The position numbers and the translations under genes are program-made. 39,679 nt of DNA from Bacteroidales bacterium (GTDB lineage Bacteria; Bacteroidota; Bacteroidia; Bacteroidales; GCA-2748055): assembly GCA_021740585.1 (NCBI GenBank), contig JAIOZM010000037.1, forward strand, positions 1 through 39,679, given 5' to 3'. The notes under the pieces were generated by a model. It ran no database searches and was not told the origin of the DNA. It saw only the letters and a list, made by a program, of their open reading frames with translations. Shown here in pieces: positions 1 through 8,609 of this stretch (its first letter is position 1; the number at the start of each line of letters is the position of its first letter).

Positions 1-2
1 TT

Positions 3-146
3 GAGGGAATTGATTCAGGTTTATCAGAAGACTTGTTATCGCAGGACATACGCGAATGCCTTTATCATATTGGTGAGATAACGGGTGAAGTAACTACTGA
101 TGAGATTTTGGGGAATATTTTCAGGAATTTCTGTATTGGGAAATGA
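3..146 (+). CDS. mnmE: tRNA modification GTPase MnmE, C-terminal end (5' truncated by window)
   Basis: Only the last 47 codons are inside the window, open from base 3 to the TGA at 144-146. The tail contains GLSEDLLSQDIRECLYHIGE, then GEVTTDEILGNIF, and ends in FCIGK. This is the hallmark C-terminus of MnmE (TrmE), whose final Cys-Ile-Gly-Lys is conserved. MnmE works with MnmG to modify the wobble uridine (U34) of certain tRNAs. The GTPase domain lies outside the window, so its integrity cannot be judged. The next gene begins 85 bases downstream on the same strand and is functionally unrelated. Confidence 0.9.
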   Translation, partial: EGIDSGLSEDLLSQDIRECLYHIGEITGEVTTDEILGNIFRNFCIGK

Positions 147-231
147 TCTTTGTATAATTCAAATAAGTTGTATATTTTATCTTTGATAAAGTCATTCTCA
201 ATGGAAAAACTTAGAAACGATTCAATTATTA

Positions 232-1803
232 ATGAATAAAGAAAAACTCATACAAAAACTCACCTCCCTCGAATGGGAAGATTTTGAGGTAAAAGCTGCC
301 AGAAGTGAGTTGCCCAAGTCGGTTTGGGAAACGGTTTCGGCCTTTTCAAATACCAATGGCGGTTGGATTATTTTGGGTGTTACAGAAAAAGGTAAAGACT
401 TTAAAATAACAGGCGTTGGTAATGCGGAAAAATTGGAACAAGACTTTCTGAACACACTCAGGGGGACTAAGTTCAATGTTTTTGTTGGTACAAAGCAAGA
501 ATTGTATCAATTTGAAGATAATACGGTTTTGGCATTTTATGTGCCCGTGCATAAGAACAAACCTGTTTATTTCAACAACCAGGGCAATACCTTTATTCGC
601 CGTGGAAGTGCCGACCAACGAGCCACGCAGGAAGAAATTGACAGCATGTTGCGTGACCGGGCTTTTGGCACAAAAACTGCTGAATTGGTTCCGGGAACCG
701 GTCGTGATAGTTTAAACAATATCTCATTAAACCGTTACCGGGATTATATGGCACGTTTTAATCCTAATGCAAGCTACAACCGTTTCGATGAAGCTGAGTT
801 TTTAGAGAAACTCCGCATTATGGAAAATGGCAAGTGTACTTTTGCCGGAATACTGATGTTTGGGAAACGGGATGTTATTGAAAAGCACTTCCCCGATTTT
901 CGTGTTGATTTACTGGAAGTACCCGGCACGTCGTATTCCGATGCAAAGCAACGATACACCTTCCGAATTGAGGAACAGGAGAACCTGTGGGAGTATTATT
1001 TTGAATGCTTTGCTCGCTTAAAACAAAAGGTTGATGTACAGTTTTCATTAACTGCCGAAGGTTTTGGTCAGGAGTTATCCCCGGGACTTGAAAGTATTCG
1101 TGAAGCCCTGGTTAATATGCTCATGCATACCGATTATTTTTCTCCAGCATGTCCTCGTGTAAGAATTTTCACCAACCATATTGAGTTCTACAATCCGGGT
1201 GGATTACCAAAACCCTTTGAGGAATTAAAAAGTAAGGATATTTCACTCCCTCGTAACCCGATATTGGCAAAACTGTTCCGTATGGTCAAACTTGCAGAGA
1301 ATGCCGGATTTGGTTTCGATAAGATTGATGAAAACTGGAAAGCTTATAATTCAACCACCCCTGATTATCAGATAGAGTTTGATTCTGTTGTTATTGGTTT
1401 TCAAATGGAGGCGGATGTGCTAAAAAAGGAGAAGCCACAGCAGGAGTTGAAAGCCTGGCAGCAGGAGTTACAGCAGGAGTATAAGGACTATATAAATCAA
1501 GGACTTGAGCAAGAACAGCAAGAGTTACAGCAAGAGTTACAGCAGGAGTTGCAGCAGGAGTCACAGCAGGAGTCTCTTTACGGTAAGATATTAGGTCTTC
1601 TTTTGGCAAGAGCTTTATCTACACAAGAAGTATCAATAGCATTAGGACAAAAATCTATTTCAGGTCAACTTTATACAGTTATAAATAAATTACGAGAGGA
1701 TGCATTAATAGAATGGACAATTCCGGAAACACCTAAAAGTCCTAATCAGAAGTATAAGCTTACAAAGAAAGGATTGGTATTTTATATGTTGGTTAAGAAA
1801 TAA
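232..1803 (+). CDS. AlbA_2/Schlafen-type ATP-binding regulator (RecG-like C-terminal family)
   Basis: This 523-residue protein has the layout of the bacterial 'divergent AAA / AlbA_2' putative regulators. An N-terminal Schlafen-like AlbA_2 domain (about 10-135) includes SAFSNTNGGWIILGV and the FIRRGSADQRATQEEI segment. A GHKL-type ATPase-like region (about 270-390) carries SIREALVNMLMHTDY. A glutamine/glutamate-rich linker (about 400-450) follows, then a C-terminal winged helix (about 455-523, LSTQEVSIALGQKSISGQL). The family is often annotated as a transcriptional regulator or RNA-binding protein, and its biochemical role is mostly unknown. The linker is encoded by a 12-nt tandem repeat. The ATG at 232 directly precedes the conserved N-terminal helix, with no clear Shine-Dalgarno site, as is usual in this phylum. 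Confidence 0.8.
   Translation: MNKEKLIQKLTSLEWEDFEVKAARSELPKSVWETVSAFSNTNGGWIILGVTEKGKDFKITGVGNAEKLEQDFLNTLRGTKFNVFVGTKQELYQFEDNTVLAFYVPVHKNKPVYFNNQGNTFIRRGSADQRATQEEIDSMLRDRAFGTKTAELVPGTGRDSLNNISLNRYRDYMARFNPNASYNRFDEAEFLEKLRIMENGKCTFAGILMFGKRDVIEKHFPDFRVDLLEVPGTSYSDAKQRYTFRIEEQENLWEYYFECFARLKQKVDVQFSLTAEGFGQELSPGLESIREALVNMLMHTDYFSPACPRVRIFTNHIEFYNPGGLPKPFEELKSKDISLPRNPILAKLFRMVKLAENAGFGFDKIDENWKAYNSTTPDYQIEFDSVVIGFQMEADVLKKEKPQQELKAWQQELQQEYKDYINQGLEQEQQELQQELQQELQQESQQESLYGKILGLLLARALSTQEVSIALGQKSISGQLYTVINKLREDALIEWTIPETPKSPNQKYKLTKKGLVFYMLVKK
1438..1575 (+). repeat. 12-nt in-frame tandem repeat encoding Gln-Gln-Glu-Leu/Ser units
   Basis: Eight near-identical 12-nt units of the form CAGCA(A/G)GAGTTN lie in the reading frame of the AlbA_2-type regulator: one at 1438-1449, two at 1459-1482 and five back to back at 1516-1575. 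Each encodes QQEL, QQEY or QQES. Because the unit is a multiple of three, copy-number change lengthens or shortens the charged, probably helical linker without breaking the frame. The first two units of the five-copy block are identical (CAGCAAGAGTTA), which points to recent slippage. Confidence 0.85.
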
Positions 1804-1834
1804 AAACTGGATTAGAGGAAAACTGTGGCATAAA

Positions 1835-3553
1835 ATGACAATACAAGAATTAATCAATATTATCCCCATTGAAATATTACAACGAGGGCAAAATTACTTC
1901 AATAGTGGAAATATTTTGCAGCTCAATCAGGGTAGCGATGGAACCTGGTTTGCCGAAGTTGAGGGCAATTATGGTAATTATGAAGTAGAGATTAAAGCTG
2001 ATAATAATAGTGAATCGGCTGATTACTATTGTGATTGTCCCTATGATGGTGCTATCTGTAAGCATGTTGCTGCGGTTGCCCTGGCAATTAACGAGGAAAA
2101 AACCATTACTATATCTTCTAATGAAGAAGTACCTGATGAAGAAAGTTGGGAACAATTAATAAAAGATGCCAAGCCTAAAGAATTAAGAAATTTCATGCTT
2201 GACTTTGGGGTTAAGAACCAGGATTTCAGACATCAAATAAAGCTTGCCTTTTCAAAGCCCGTTTCTGTAGAGAATACTGATAATATACCTTATTACCAGA
2301 GCCAGATAAACGGCATTTTTGATAATTACGATTACCGGGGATTCATAGATTACCGCAGCAGTCATAAAGCCATGAATGATGTTACCCAGTTCCAGATAAA
2401 GGCTGATGATTATTATTCAAAAGGCAATTTGAATGAGGCTTTTTGCATTTCGGCTGCCATTGCAATGGAGGGTGTAAAAGCCATTCAGTATATGGATGAT
2501 TCATCGGGCGAATGCGGTAGTGCAATTTATGAAGCATTCCGGGTTATTGAAAATATTCTCAATAACAACAAGCCTTCACACGAGTTGAAAGAAAGAATTT
2601 TCAACTGGCTTTATGAGCAGGTGCAAAATTCTGATTACAGAAATTATGGCGTTGGAGATAGCCTGGAACCATTATTTTTTGATACAGCTGCATCTTTAAA
2701 ACAAATGGACATTGCCTATGAATTTATTGATGCTAAAATAATTGAGCTGGACAAAGAAGATGGTTGGAGTAAAAAGTATTATTTACAAAGCTATTTGGGG
2801 CAAAAGATAAACCTGTTGCAATCTGAAGGTCGCACAGCGGAAGCTGACAATATTATTGATTCCTATTTGCATTTTGAGAAATTCAGACAAATAAGGGTAG
2901 AACAGGCTTTGTCAGCAAACAACCCGGAAGAAGCCGAAAAGCTTATACTTGATGGTATAAAAATAGCACAACAAGGTGATGCACCCGGTACTGTTCATCA
3001 ATGGAAAGACCAATTACTTGAGCTTTATAAGCAACAAAAACAAGCCTTTAAGTACAATAAACTGGCAAGAGAACTCTTTGTTGAAAAAACTTCGGATATT
3101 AAATACTTTAAAATTTATAAACAAACCAGCCCAAAGGATGACTGGGAAGAGAAAAGAAATAAGCTCATTGCCGAACTGAAAAATAAAAAACGAGGCTATT
3201 ACGGTGGAATATCCATAGTTGATTTGGCAAAGATTTATATTGAAGAACAAATGATTGATGAACTCTTTACAATAGTAAGTTCTTCAAACAGCATTAATAC
3301 CATTATTAAATATACTAAGTACCTAAAAGAGAAATATCCTACTGAATTGTTGGAATATTACAAAGCCGCCATTGAGATACAAGCAAAGCAAACCGGACGT
3401 AATGTCTATGTTTCCCTAGTACAATACTTAAAACAAATGGCTAAACTTAAAGGAGGCCAACCTGCTGCAAAAGCATTAAAAGATTCACTGCTGAATGAAT
3501 ACAAAAACCGTCCGGCAATGAAACAAGAATTGAGAAAATTGAACTGGGATTAA
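1835..3553 (+). CDS. SWIM zinc-finger domain protein
   Basis: This 572-residue protein has a SWIM-type zinc finger near its N-terminus. Residues 66-77 read CDCPYDGAICKH, matching the CxC...CxH signature (C66, C68, C75, H77), followed by HVAAVALAI. SWIM fingers bind nucleic acid or protein. The remaining roughly 450 residues are rich in helix and look like TPR-type repeats (for example DIAYEFIDAKIIELDKEDG and AEKLILDGIKIAQQGDA), as in many bacterial SWIM proteins. The gene starts 31 bases after the AlbA_2-type regulator stops, on the same strand, so co-transcription is plausible. No enzymatic motif is visible, and the precise function is unknown. Confidence 0.8.
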   Translation: MTIQELINIIPIEILQRGQNYFNSGNILQLNQGSDGTWFAEVEGNYGNYEVEIKADNNSESADYYCDCPYDGAICKHVAAVALAINEEKTITISSNEEVPDEESWEQLIKDAKPKELRNFMLDFGVKNQDFRHQIKLAFSKPVSVENTDNIPYYQSQINGIFDNYDYRGFIDYRSSHKAMNDVTQFQIKADDYYSKGNLNEAFCISAAIAMEGVKAIQYMDDSSGECGSAIYEAFRVIENILNNNKPSHELKERIFNWLYEQVQNSDYRNYGVGDSLEPLFFDTAASLKQMDIAYEFIDAKIIELDKEDGWSKKYYLQSYLGQKINLLQSEGRTAEADNIIDSYLHFEKFRQIRVEQALSANNPEEAEKLILDGIKIAQQGDAPGTVHQWKDQLLELYKQQKQAFKYNKLARELFVEKTSDIKYFKIYKQTSPKDDWEEKRNKLIAELKNKKRGYYGGISIVDLAKIYIEEQMIDELFTIVSSSNSINTIIKYTKYLKEKYPTELLEYYKAAIEIQAKQTGRNVYVSLVQYLKQMAKLKGGQPAAKALKDSLLNEYKNRPAMKQELRKLNWD

Positions 3554-3563
3554 AAAGCTTGAC

Positions 3564-3739
3564 ATGATGAATATGAAGCAATTGCAGGATGAAATACTTA
3601 CGATAATCAGAACGGTTTTTGAAGATAAAACGGCACTAAAAAAATACATGCCTATCTGAAGGATGAAATTTATCAAGAGCCAGAGCCGGGGCAAATACCA
3701 TAGAAATATAAAGAAGTGGCACAAAAATTAAAGACTTGA
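3564..3739 (+). pseudogene. Frameshifted remnant of a small conserved gene
   Basis: From the ATG at 3564 a coding-like frame (MKQLQDEILTIIRTVFEDKT...) runs into a TGA at 3657-3659. The plausible continuation (HAYLKDEIYQEPEPGQIP) lies in a different frame just before that stop and then meets a TAG, after which KYKEVAQKLKT continues to a TGA at 3737-3739. The text reads naturally as one protein N-terminus with one frameshift and one nonsense change. I do not recognise the family securely. It sits directly behind the SWIM gene and opens a region of decayed genes. Confidence 0.5.
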
Positions 3740-3996
3740 TAAAAATTTTGGCTAAATTGTAGTGATGGAATTTTTCTGTTTTTTACCCCCTAATAGCTCT
3801 TTTTTGATGAAAAATGTTTCCTATTTGTTGCCCTAACCTCTTAATTGATTGATTATTAGTAGGTGCTTACATTTTGTATCGTAATGTACTTTTCTTCTGC
3901 TTTCCTCACCTTTCTAATAGTTAATAAAATCAGTACTTTAGCTATGTAAATAATTGTCCCTTTTCCTTTTAGTTGTTTAATAATTTACTTTTTTTA

Positions 3997-4041
3997 GTCC
4001 CTTACTGGTCCCCCGATAGTATTTTGAGGGACAAAAGGGAC
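3997..4041. repeat. Nested GTCCC/GGGAC inverted repeats in a 345-nt gene-free stretch
   Basis: The stretch 3740-4084 has no credible gene. Within it, GTCCC at 3997-4001 and 4008-4012 faces GGGAC at 4028-4032 and 4037-4041, giving two concentric inverted pairs around an AT-rich centre. A further GTCCC lies at 3956-3960. The pattern could form a cruciform or hairpin, or bind a dimeric protein. Because it lies beside mobile-element remnants it might be an old origin, transfer or attachment site, but nothing proves that. The rest of the stretch is T-rich on the plus strand with no recognisable signal. Confidence 0.45.
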
Positions 4042-4084
4042 AGATTAACATCACAATAAAGTAAGATCAGTTGATACTGAAAAT

Positions 4085-4303
4085 GTGATTGTATGCCAAT
4101 TAGATAAGCCTTTCAATTTCCTTGCATTTGAGTTTTTGAGCTTTGGAGCAGAACGCGAACACCTTAAACAATTTTCAGTAAAAGACCGTAAAAACCTTAT
4201 TGAACAAGCTAAAGAATTAAGCCAAAAAGGATATTCTCAAAGGAATATTGCAAAGAAATTGAGTATTTCATTAGGAGAAGTAAATAAGTATTTGAAAATG
4301 TAA
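4085..4303 (+). pseudogene. Probable C-terminal remnant with helix-turn-helix
   Basis: This open frame of 72 codons begins at a GTG with no obvious initiation signal. Its first 25 residues look like the interior of a protein rather than a natural N-terminus. The last 40 residues form a clear helix-turn-helix: DRKNLIEQAKELSQKGYSQ, then RNIAKKLSISLGEVNKYLK, the type found at the C-termini of primases and recombinases of Bacteroidota mobile elements. I infer it is the surviving 3' end of such a gene. The alternative is a free-standing small DNA-binding protein using the GTG. Confidence 0.45.
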
Positions 4304-4307
4304 AAGC

Positions 4308-4339
4308 GTTCATACTGTTCACACTTGAACATTTTGAAC
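4308..4339. terminator. Nested hairpin between convergent genes
   Basis: TGTTCA (4316-4321), loop CACT and TGAACA (4326-4331) form a 6-bp stem. An outer pair, GTTCA (4308-4312) and TGAAC (4335-4339), flanks it. It lies between the plus-strand HTH remnant (stop at 4303) and the minus-strand hicB stop (4350), where a bidirectional terminator would be expected. The T run is only four bases, so termination strength is uncertain. Confidence 0.4.
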
Positions 4340-4349
4340 ACAAAACATT

Positions 4350-4742
4350 TTAGAGCAAAAACCGAACTTCAGAAAGTTCTCTGCCTATTTGCTGAACACC
4401 TCTAAGAATACGTTTTGTTTGATTTGCGGAAGGTTTTTTGCTTCCTTTGATGTATTGAGCCAAAAGACTTTGATTCATTCCAATACGGTCAGAAAGCGCC
4501 TTTGCATTGATAACCTTGTAAAAGTCAAAGAAACTTTCCAAGTCGTATTCAAATTGGATTTCTTCAATGCTATAAATAAAGCCTTTATCTTCAAAGCTAA
4601 GGTTTACGGCTTCCAAAATAGTTGCTTTGAGTTCTTCAAAGGTTTCGGCTTCGGTCGCAATAAAATTACCGTTTACCAAAACATTGGCACTATATCCTTT
4701 ATTTTCTTTAGTTATGCTTATTTTAATCTTTGGCTTTCTCAT
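4350..4742 (-). CDS. hicB: HicB-like antitoxin with C-terminal HTH
   Basis: This is the antitoxin of a type II HicAB pair. The N-terminal half (about 5-65) is the HicB partial RNase-H-like fold: KIKISITKENKGYSANV, then a stretch ending EAETFEELKATILEAVNL. The C-terminal half has an XRE-type helix-turn-helix (AKALSDRIGMNQSLLAQYIK, then KPSANQTKRILRGVQQIG), used for operator binding and autoregulation. I chose the ATG at 4742, which overlaps the hicA stop by one base in GTGATG; a GTG one codon upstream is possible. Toxin-first order with antitoxin downstream is normal for hicAB. HicB blocks HicA and represses the operon. Confidence 0.88.
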   Translation of the reverse strand: MRKPKIKISITKENKGYSANVLVNGNFIATEAETFEELKATILEAVNLSFEDKGFIYSIEEIQFEYDLESFFDFYKVINAKALSDRIGMNQSLLAQYIKGSKKPSANQTKRILRGVQQIGRELSEVRFLL

Positions 4743-4936
4743 CACTTCGTGGTTTTAATATTCGCTTGTTTAAGTATTGCAGTCAATAAACCTTTTTTAA
4801 CTTCTTTCCCGGCATGGTAAGGTACAGTCAATTTTTCTGGTTTTGTGGGGTGCTGCATAATTACATGACTACCTTTTTGCCTTACTTCTACCCAACCATC
4901 CAATTTTAATATTCGGAAAAGCTCATTGTATTTCAT
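4742..4936 (-). CDS. hicA: HicA toxin, mRNA interferase
   Basis: This 64-residue protein matches the HicA double-stranded RNA-binding-like toxin fold: MKYNELFRILKLDGWVEVRQ, then the catalytic segment KGSHVIMQHP with its conserved His, then KLTVPYHAGKEVKKGLL. HicA cleaves mRNA and halts translation when free of HicB. The open frame extends further upstream, but the family begins at this Met and the upstream codons overlap an opposite-strand gene remnant, so I set the start at 4936. The length is typical for the family and no key residue looks lost. Confidence 0.9.
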   Translation of the reverse strand: MKYNELFRILKLDGWVEVRQKGSHVIMQHPTKPEKLTVPYHAGKEVKKGLLTAILKQANIKTTK

Positions 4937-4992
4937 GAACACAAAAGTAATAAATATATTACTTATTTCGAAATATTTTAACAAAAAGTTCA

Positions 4993-5212
4993 ATGAAAGA
5001 ACAACGATACCGTTTTGAAAAAGGCAGTAAAAAGCACCATTGCCCGGATTGTGGTAAAAACGGTTTGTAAGGGATATTGATACAGAAACAGGCGAATATT
5101 TATCTAAACATCGAAAACTTAGCCTTATATACAGTTTTAGAACTAGGGCAGACTTGTATTCCATAAGTTCAAAGAATGGCAGGAAAGCGGGAGTATTATA
5201 GTAGGAGCATAA
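4993..5212 (+). pseudogene. Frameshifted N-terminus of a zinc-finger primase-like protein (DUF6371-type)
   Basis: The ATG at 4993 opens a frame reading YRFEKGSKKHHCPDCGKNG and stops at TAA 5068-5070. Shifting frame at about base 5064 restores FVRDIDTETGEYLSKH. A third frame further on gives FHKFKEWQESGS before a TAA at 5210-5212. This pattern, RFEKGSKKxxCPxCGKxxFVRxIDxETGEYL, is from memory the start of a zinc-finger protein carried by many Bacteroidota integrative elements. With the HTH remnant and HicAB it marks the site of a degraded mobile element. Confidence 0.65.
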
Positions 5213-5293
5213 CCTACTTCCCGTTTATTGTCTTAACCCACTATTAATTTTTAGTTGTATATTTATTTAACTAAATAATAAAATAACTAAACA

Positions 5294-5743
5294 ATGAAAA
5301 AATTATTTTTCTATGTGTTAATTCTAATGGCCTCAAGCAGTATTAATGCTCAATGGTACTCTAGTCAATATGGGGTAACTAATATGAACGAGCTAAACAA
5401 AGAACAACTTACCCTTGCCCTGGATCAAGGAAATAAAATGGTTAAGGGTGGAACGGCTGCAACTATTGTCGGGGCTAGTGTTTTTATTGTAGGTGTCGTT
5501 ATGTATTCCCAAGGATTAGGAGATATTGGTATTACTACTAATTCATCAGGAGGAATAGAATTTGGACTGGGCAAATCGATGATGGGGTTTACTCTAATGA
5601 CCATAGGAGGATTGGCCACTACAATAGGAATCCCTTTGTGGATTATAGGCAAACAAAGAGTAGATGTTGTTAATATTCATCTTGTAAAATTTAGTAATAC
5701 TGGGTTTATACCCACAATTAGTTTCTCTATTCCTATAGGTTAA
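5294..5743 (+). CDS. Small secreted/membrane protein of unknown function
   Basis: This 149-residue protein has an N-terminal signal sequence (MKKLFFYVLILMASSSINAQ, cleavage after INA likely). Two hydrophobic, Gly-rich segments follow, at about 52-72 (GTAATIVGASVFIVGVVMYS) and 96-117 (GFTLMTIGGLATTIGIPLWI), each probably membrane-spanning. The stretch between them and the C-terminus is polar and has no catalytic motif. Similar two-helix proteins are common and uncharacterised in Bacteroidota. It stands alone between the mobile-element remains and the kinase cluster. Confidence 0.65.
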   Translation: MKKLFFYVLILMASSSINAQWYSSQYGVTNMNELNKEQLTLALDQGNKMVKGGTAATIVGASVFIVGVVMYSQGLGDIGITTNSSGGIEFGLGKSMMGFTLMTIGGLATTIGIPLWIIGKQRVDVVNIHLVKFSNTGFIPTISFSIPIG

Positions 5744-5905
5744 TCGAGACTGTTCACTCAAAAGCCCCAGCGAACCGAATGAACATAGTCGAACTCAACC
5801 CAATGGGCCCCAGCGATATCGGGATCTCACTTATAGCTTTAATCATTACGACTCAAAATAATATTATTTTATTGACAAAGAGATAGTTTACATAGACGAA
5901 TCTAT

Positions 5906-5913
5906 TATATTTG
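5906..5913 (+). promoter_or_regulatory. Possible -7 box for the hybrid kinase gene
   Basis: TATATTTG fits the Bacteroidota -7 consensus TAnnTTTG and lies 29 bases before the ATG at 5943. No good TTTG box is found about 20 bases upstream, so this is only a candidate. Confidence 0.3.
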
Positions 5914-5942
5914 TTGTTTAATAAAAGATAACCGCTCTCATC

Positions 5943-8411
5943 ATGGCCAGGGACAGAGTCAAAAAGCACAATTCACAATTCCTTTACTATTTCATTCAAC
6001 TATTTGGAATTAAAAGTCTTAGCATACAGAAGCTGACTCTTCTCTTATTATTTTTTCCATCATTCTTATCAATTGGATTAATTGCAGGTATCTGGATTTA
6101 TTCAGAAACTGTAATAGTACATCAGAAAATCAGGGAACTGGAGGAGAAGACTATTCGTGTTCAAAAAGAGAAACTCAAAGATGAGGTTTACCGGGTATTA
6201 AGCTATCTGGATTATATGAAGACTTATCCTTTGGATGATTCATTAAAAAACATACAGGAACATGTATTGGACTATTTAAAGGATATCCGTTTTGGCAATG
6301 AGGGATATATTTTTATTAATGATTATGAAGGAAACGCTCTTCTTTTTGACGGACAAAAAGTTATAGCTAATAAAAATATCAAAAATCTGACCGATCCTTC
6401 CGGTTTAAAAATATTCGAAAAAGAACTCGAATTGGCAAGTATAGATGATGGAGGCTATTTTCAATATTTATTCGAACGGATATCCGACACTATACCTCAG
6501 CCAAAAATGTCGTATGTGAAAGGATTTGATGATTGGGGATGGATTGTTGGTACTGGTGATTACCTTGATGACATTGAAAATGAAGTAAACGCGCTGGAAA
6601 AGAGCTTGAGAGAGCAATTATTTGCACGCTTACTGATCATTTTATTAGTGTTTTTAGTTGTGTTGTTAATAATAGTGTTATTATCAAACAAAGTAGCAAA
6701 AGCAATTCAGGGCCAATTTAACAAATTTGTATCTTCTTTAAAAATAGATTCTGATACTGCCAAAGATCATGATCCACTAGAAGATATGTTCATTGAAGAT
6801 TTAAAATTCATTGGCTATGATATGAGGAAAGCAGATGAATTGGCAAAACAATTTGGTGACATTATTGAACAATCAAAAAATGAAATTTACATATTTGGTG
6901 TTGATGATTTAATATTTATTCATGCAAACCGTGGAGCATTAAAAAATTGCGGCTATTCTATGAAGCAATTGTCACGAATGACTCCCTTCGATCTGATGCC
7001 CGAAATCTCGAGAGAAAAATTCAACAGCATTGTAAAACCCCTTAAAGAAAAGAGTAAGGAACAAATTAGTTTTGAAACAATAAATTTAAGAAAAAACAAA
7101 TCTCTCTATCCGGCAGAAATCTATTTGAGCCGTTCTGTTTTTTACGGACAGGAGGTTTATGTGGCATTCATCTATGACATAAGCTTGAGGAAACGTTCTG
7201 AAAGAGAACTAATTTATGCCCGGGATAAAGCAAAAGAATCGGATCGTTTAAAATCGGCTTTCCTGGCAAATATGAGTCATGAAATAAGAACCCCCATGAA
7301 CGGGATTCTCGGCTTCGCAAACCTTCTCAAGGAAAAAGGAATTGAAAATAAAGTTCATAATGAATATGTTGATATCATAGAACGGAGTGGAATGCGTATG
7401 CTCGATACCATTAACAGCCTTATGGACATATCAAAAATTGAAGCCGGACAAATGGATGTTTATATTACAGATGTTGATATAGAGTCTGTTATGACAGAAT
7501 TGTACGAATTCTTTTCATTGGAAGCTGAGAAAAAAGGTCTGACCTTGATAAAAAATTACAAAAATTATGGGAAAAAGATTTTAATTCAAACTGACAGGGA
7601 AAAACTCTACTCTATACTGGCAAACTTAATTAAAAATGCCATTAAGTTTACTGCTGAAGGAAGCATTAATTTTGGTTTTATTATCAATAGCCCAGACGAT
7701 TTAAAGCTAAATTACTCCAAGGAAAAATCAAAAGATGTTAAAACAGCAGAACTGGTATTTTATGTTAAAGATACCGGGATAGGAATACCCGAAAAACGTT
7801 TGAATTTAATCTTTGAACGGTTTATGCAAATTGAAAATAAAGATAAAGGTGTTTATGAGGGAACCGGATTGGGGCTTGCTATTTCTAAAGCATTTGTTGA
7901 AATGCTGGGTGGTAATATTTGGCTCAATTCAGAGGAAGGAAGTGGATCTGCATTTTATTTTTCACTTCCTCATATAGAGGCTCCTGCTTTAAAAGTGAAC
8001 GACTCTGATGATATGACAATTACTCTACAATCTGGAACACAAAAGAAATTGAAAATTCTGATAGCAGAAGATAATGAAATCCATGCTAAGTTATTATCTA
8101 TCATTACAAAAGATCTTTCCAGAGAAATTGTCCACGCAAAAAACGGCATTGAAGCAATTGATTTATGTAAAGAAAATCCGGATTTTGACTTACTTCTGCT
8201 TGATATTAAACTACCTGAAAAAAATGGCTATGAGGTAGCAAAACAGATAAGACTCTTCAATAAAAATATTATTATTATTGCACAAACAGCTTTTGCCCTG
8301 GTTGGAGATCGCGATAAGGCTATTGAGGCAGGATGTAATGACTATATTTCAAAACCTGTTAATAAAGAGGAACTTCTTGCCATGATTAATGAATTAACAG
8401 GCTTGATTTGA
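5943..8411 (+). CDS. Hybrid sensor histidine kinase: Cache - PAS - HisKA - HATPase - receiver
   Basis: This 822-residue membrane kinase has a TM helix at about 27-50, an extracytoplasmic single-Cache sensor (about 55-218; YIFINDYEGNALLF, DDWGWIVGTGDYLDDI) and a second TM at about 229-250. A PAS domain follows at about 300-420. The HisKA phospho-acceptor is H446 in FLANMSHEIRTPMNG. The HATPase_c carries the N-box LANLIKNAIKFTA, the G1 box DTGIGIP and the G2 box GTGLGLAIS. The C-terminal receiver has the acceptor D754 in LLLLDIKLPEKNG. It should sense a small extracellular ligand and relay phosphate internally, perhaps on to a phosphotransfer protein not seen here. The input half resembles that of the next gene, suggesting duplication. 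Confidence 0.92.
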   Translation: MARDRVKKHNSQFLYYFIQLFGIKSLSIQKLTLLLLFFPSFLSIGLIAGIWIYSETVIVHQKIRELEEKTIRVQKEKLKDEVYRVLSYLDYMKTYPLDDSLKNIQEHVLDYLKDIRFGNEGYIFINDYEGNALLFDGQKVIANKNIKNLTDPSGLKIFEKELELASIDDGGYFQYLFERISDTIPQPKMSYVKGFDDWGWIVGTGDYLDDIENEVNALEKSLREQLFARLLIILLVFLVVLLIIVLLSNKVAKAIQGQFNKFVSSLKIDSDTAKDHDPLEDMFIEDLKFIGYDMRKADELAKQFGDIIEQSKNEIYIFGVDDLIFIHANRGALKNCGYSMKQLSRMTPFDLMPEISREKFNSIVKPLKEKSKEQISFETINLRKNKSLYPAEIYLSRSVFYGQEVYVAFIYDISLRKRSERELIYARDKAKESDRLKSAFLANMSHEIRTPMNGILGFANLLKEKGIENKVHNEYVDIIERSGMRMLDTINSLMDISKIEAGQMDVYITDVDIESVMTELYEFFSLEAEKKGLTLIKNYKNYGKKILIQTDREKLYSILANLIKNAIKFTAEGSINFGFIINSPDDLKLNYSKEKSKDVKTAELVFYVKDTGIGIPEKRLNLIFERFMQIENKDKGVYEGTGLGLAISKAFVEMLGGNIWLNSEEGSGSAFYFSLPHIEAPALKVNDSDDMTITLQSGTQKKLKILIAEDNEIHAKLLSIITKDLSREIVHAKNGIEAIDLCKENPDFDLLLLDIKLPEKNGYEVAKQIRLFNKNIIIIAQTAFALVGDRDKAIEAGCNDYISKPVNKEELLAMINELTGLI

Positions 8412-8609
8412 AGATATTTTTTCACTTTTGAAACCCTTAACTGCCGGAAAAATGAATATTTGTTTTCTTCAAAGCTAAAAGATAATCTGTAATTCAAAAT
8501 TTGTATTTTTTACTTATATTTATTATTTAAAGCTATTTTTCAATTTTAATCTTTCTTTTGAGCTTATTCGCTTTAATTCGTGCCCTGACTAAAATGAATA
8601 ATTTTAATT

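Noticed and set aside
1391..1609. Minus-strand open frame with TPAVTPAVTPAV-like repeats
   Set aside because: It is the complement of the QQEL-coding tandem repeat of the plus-strand gene and not an independent protein.
4937..5164. Upstream extension of the hicA frame to 140 codons
   Set aside because: The added 76 residues are unlike any HicA and overlap the opposite-strand zinc-finger gene remnant. The family start is the Met at 4936.
5764..5816. Direct repeat GCCCCAGCGA (5764-5773 and 5807-5816) with GTTCA/TGAAC words nearby, after the small membrane-protein gene
   Set aside because: Only a 10-base repeat without clear secondary structure or T run. It may be a fragment of an intergenic repeat family, but one copy pair in a single window cannot show it.
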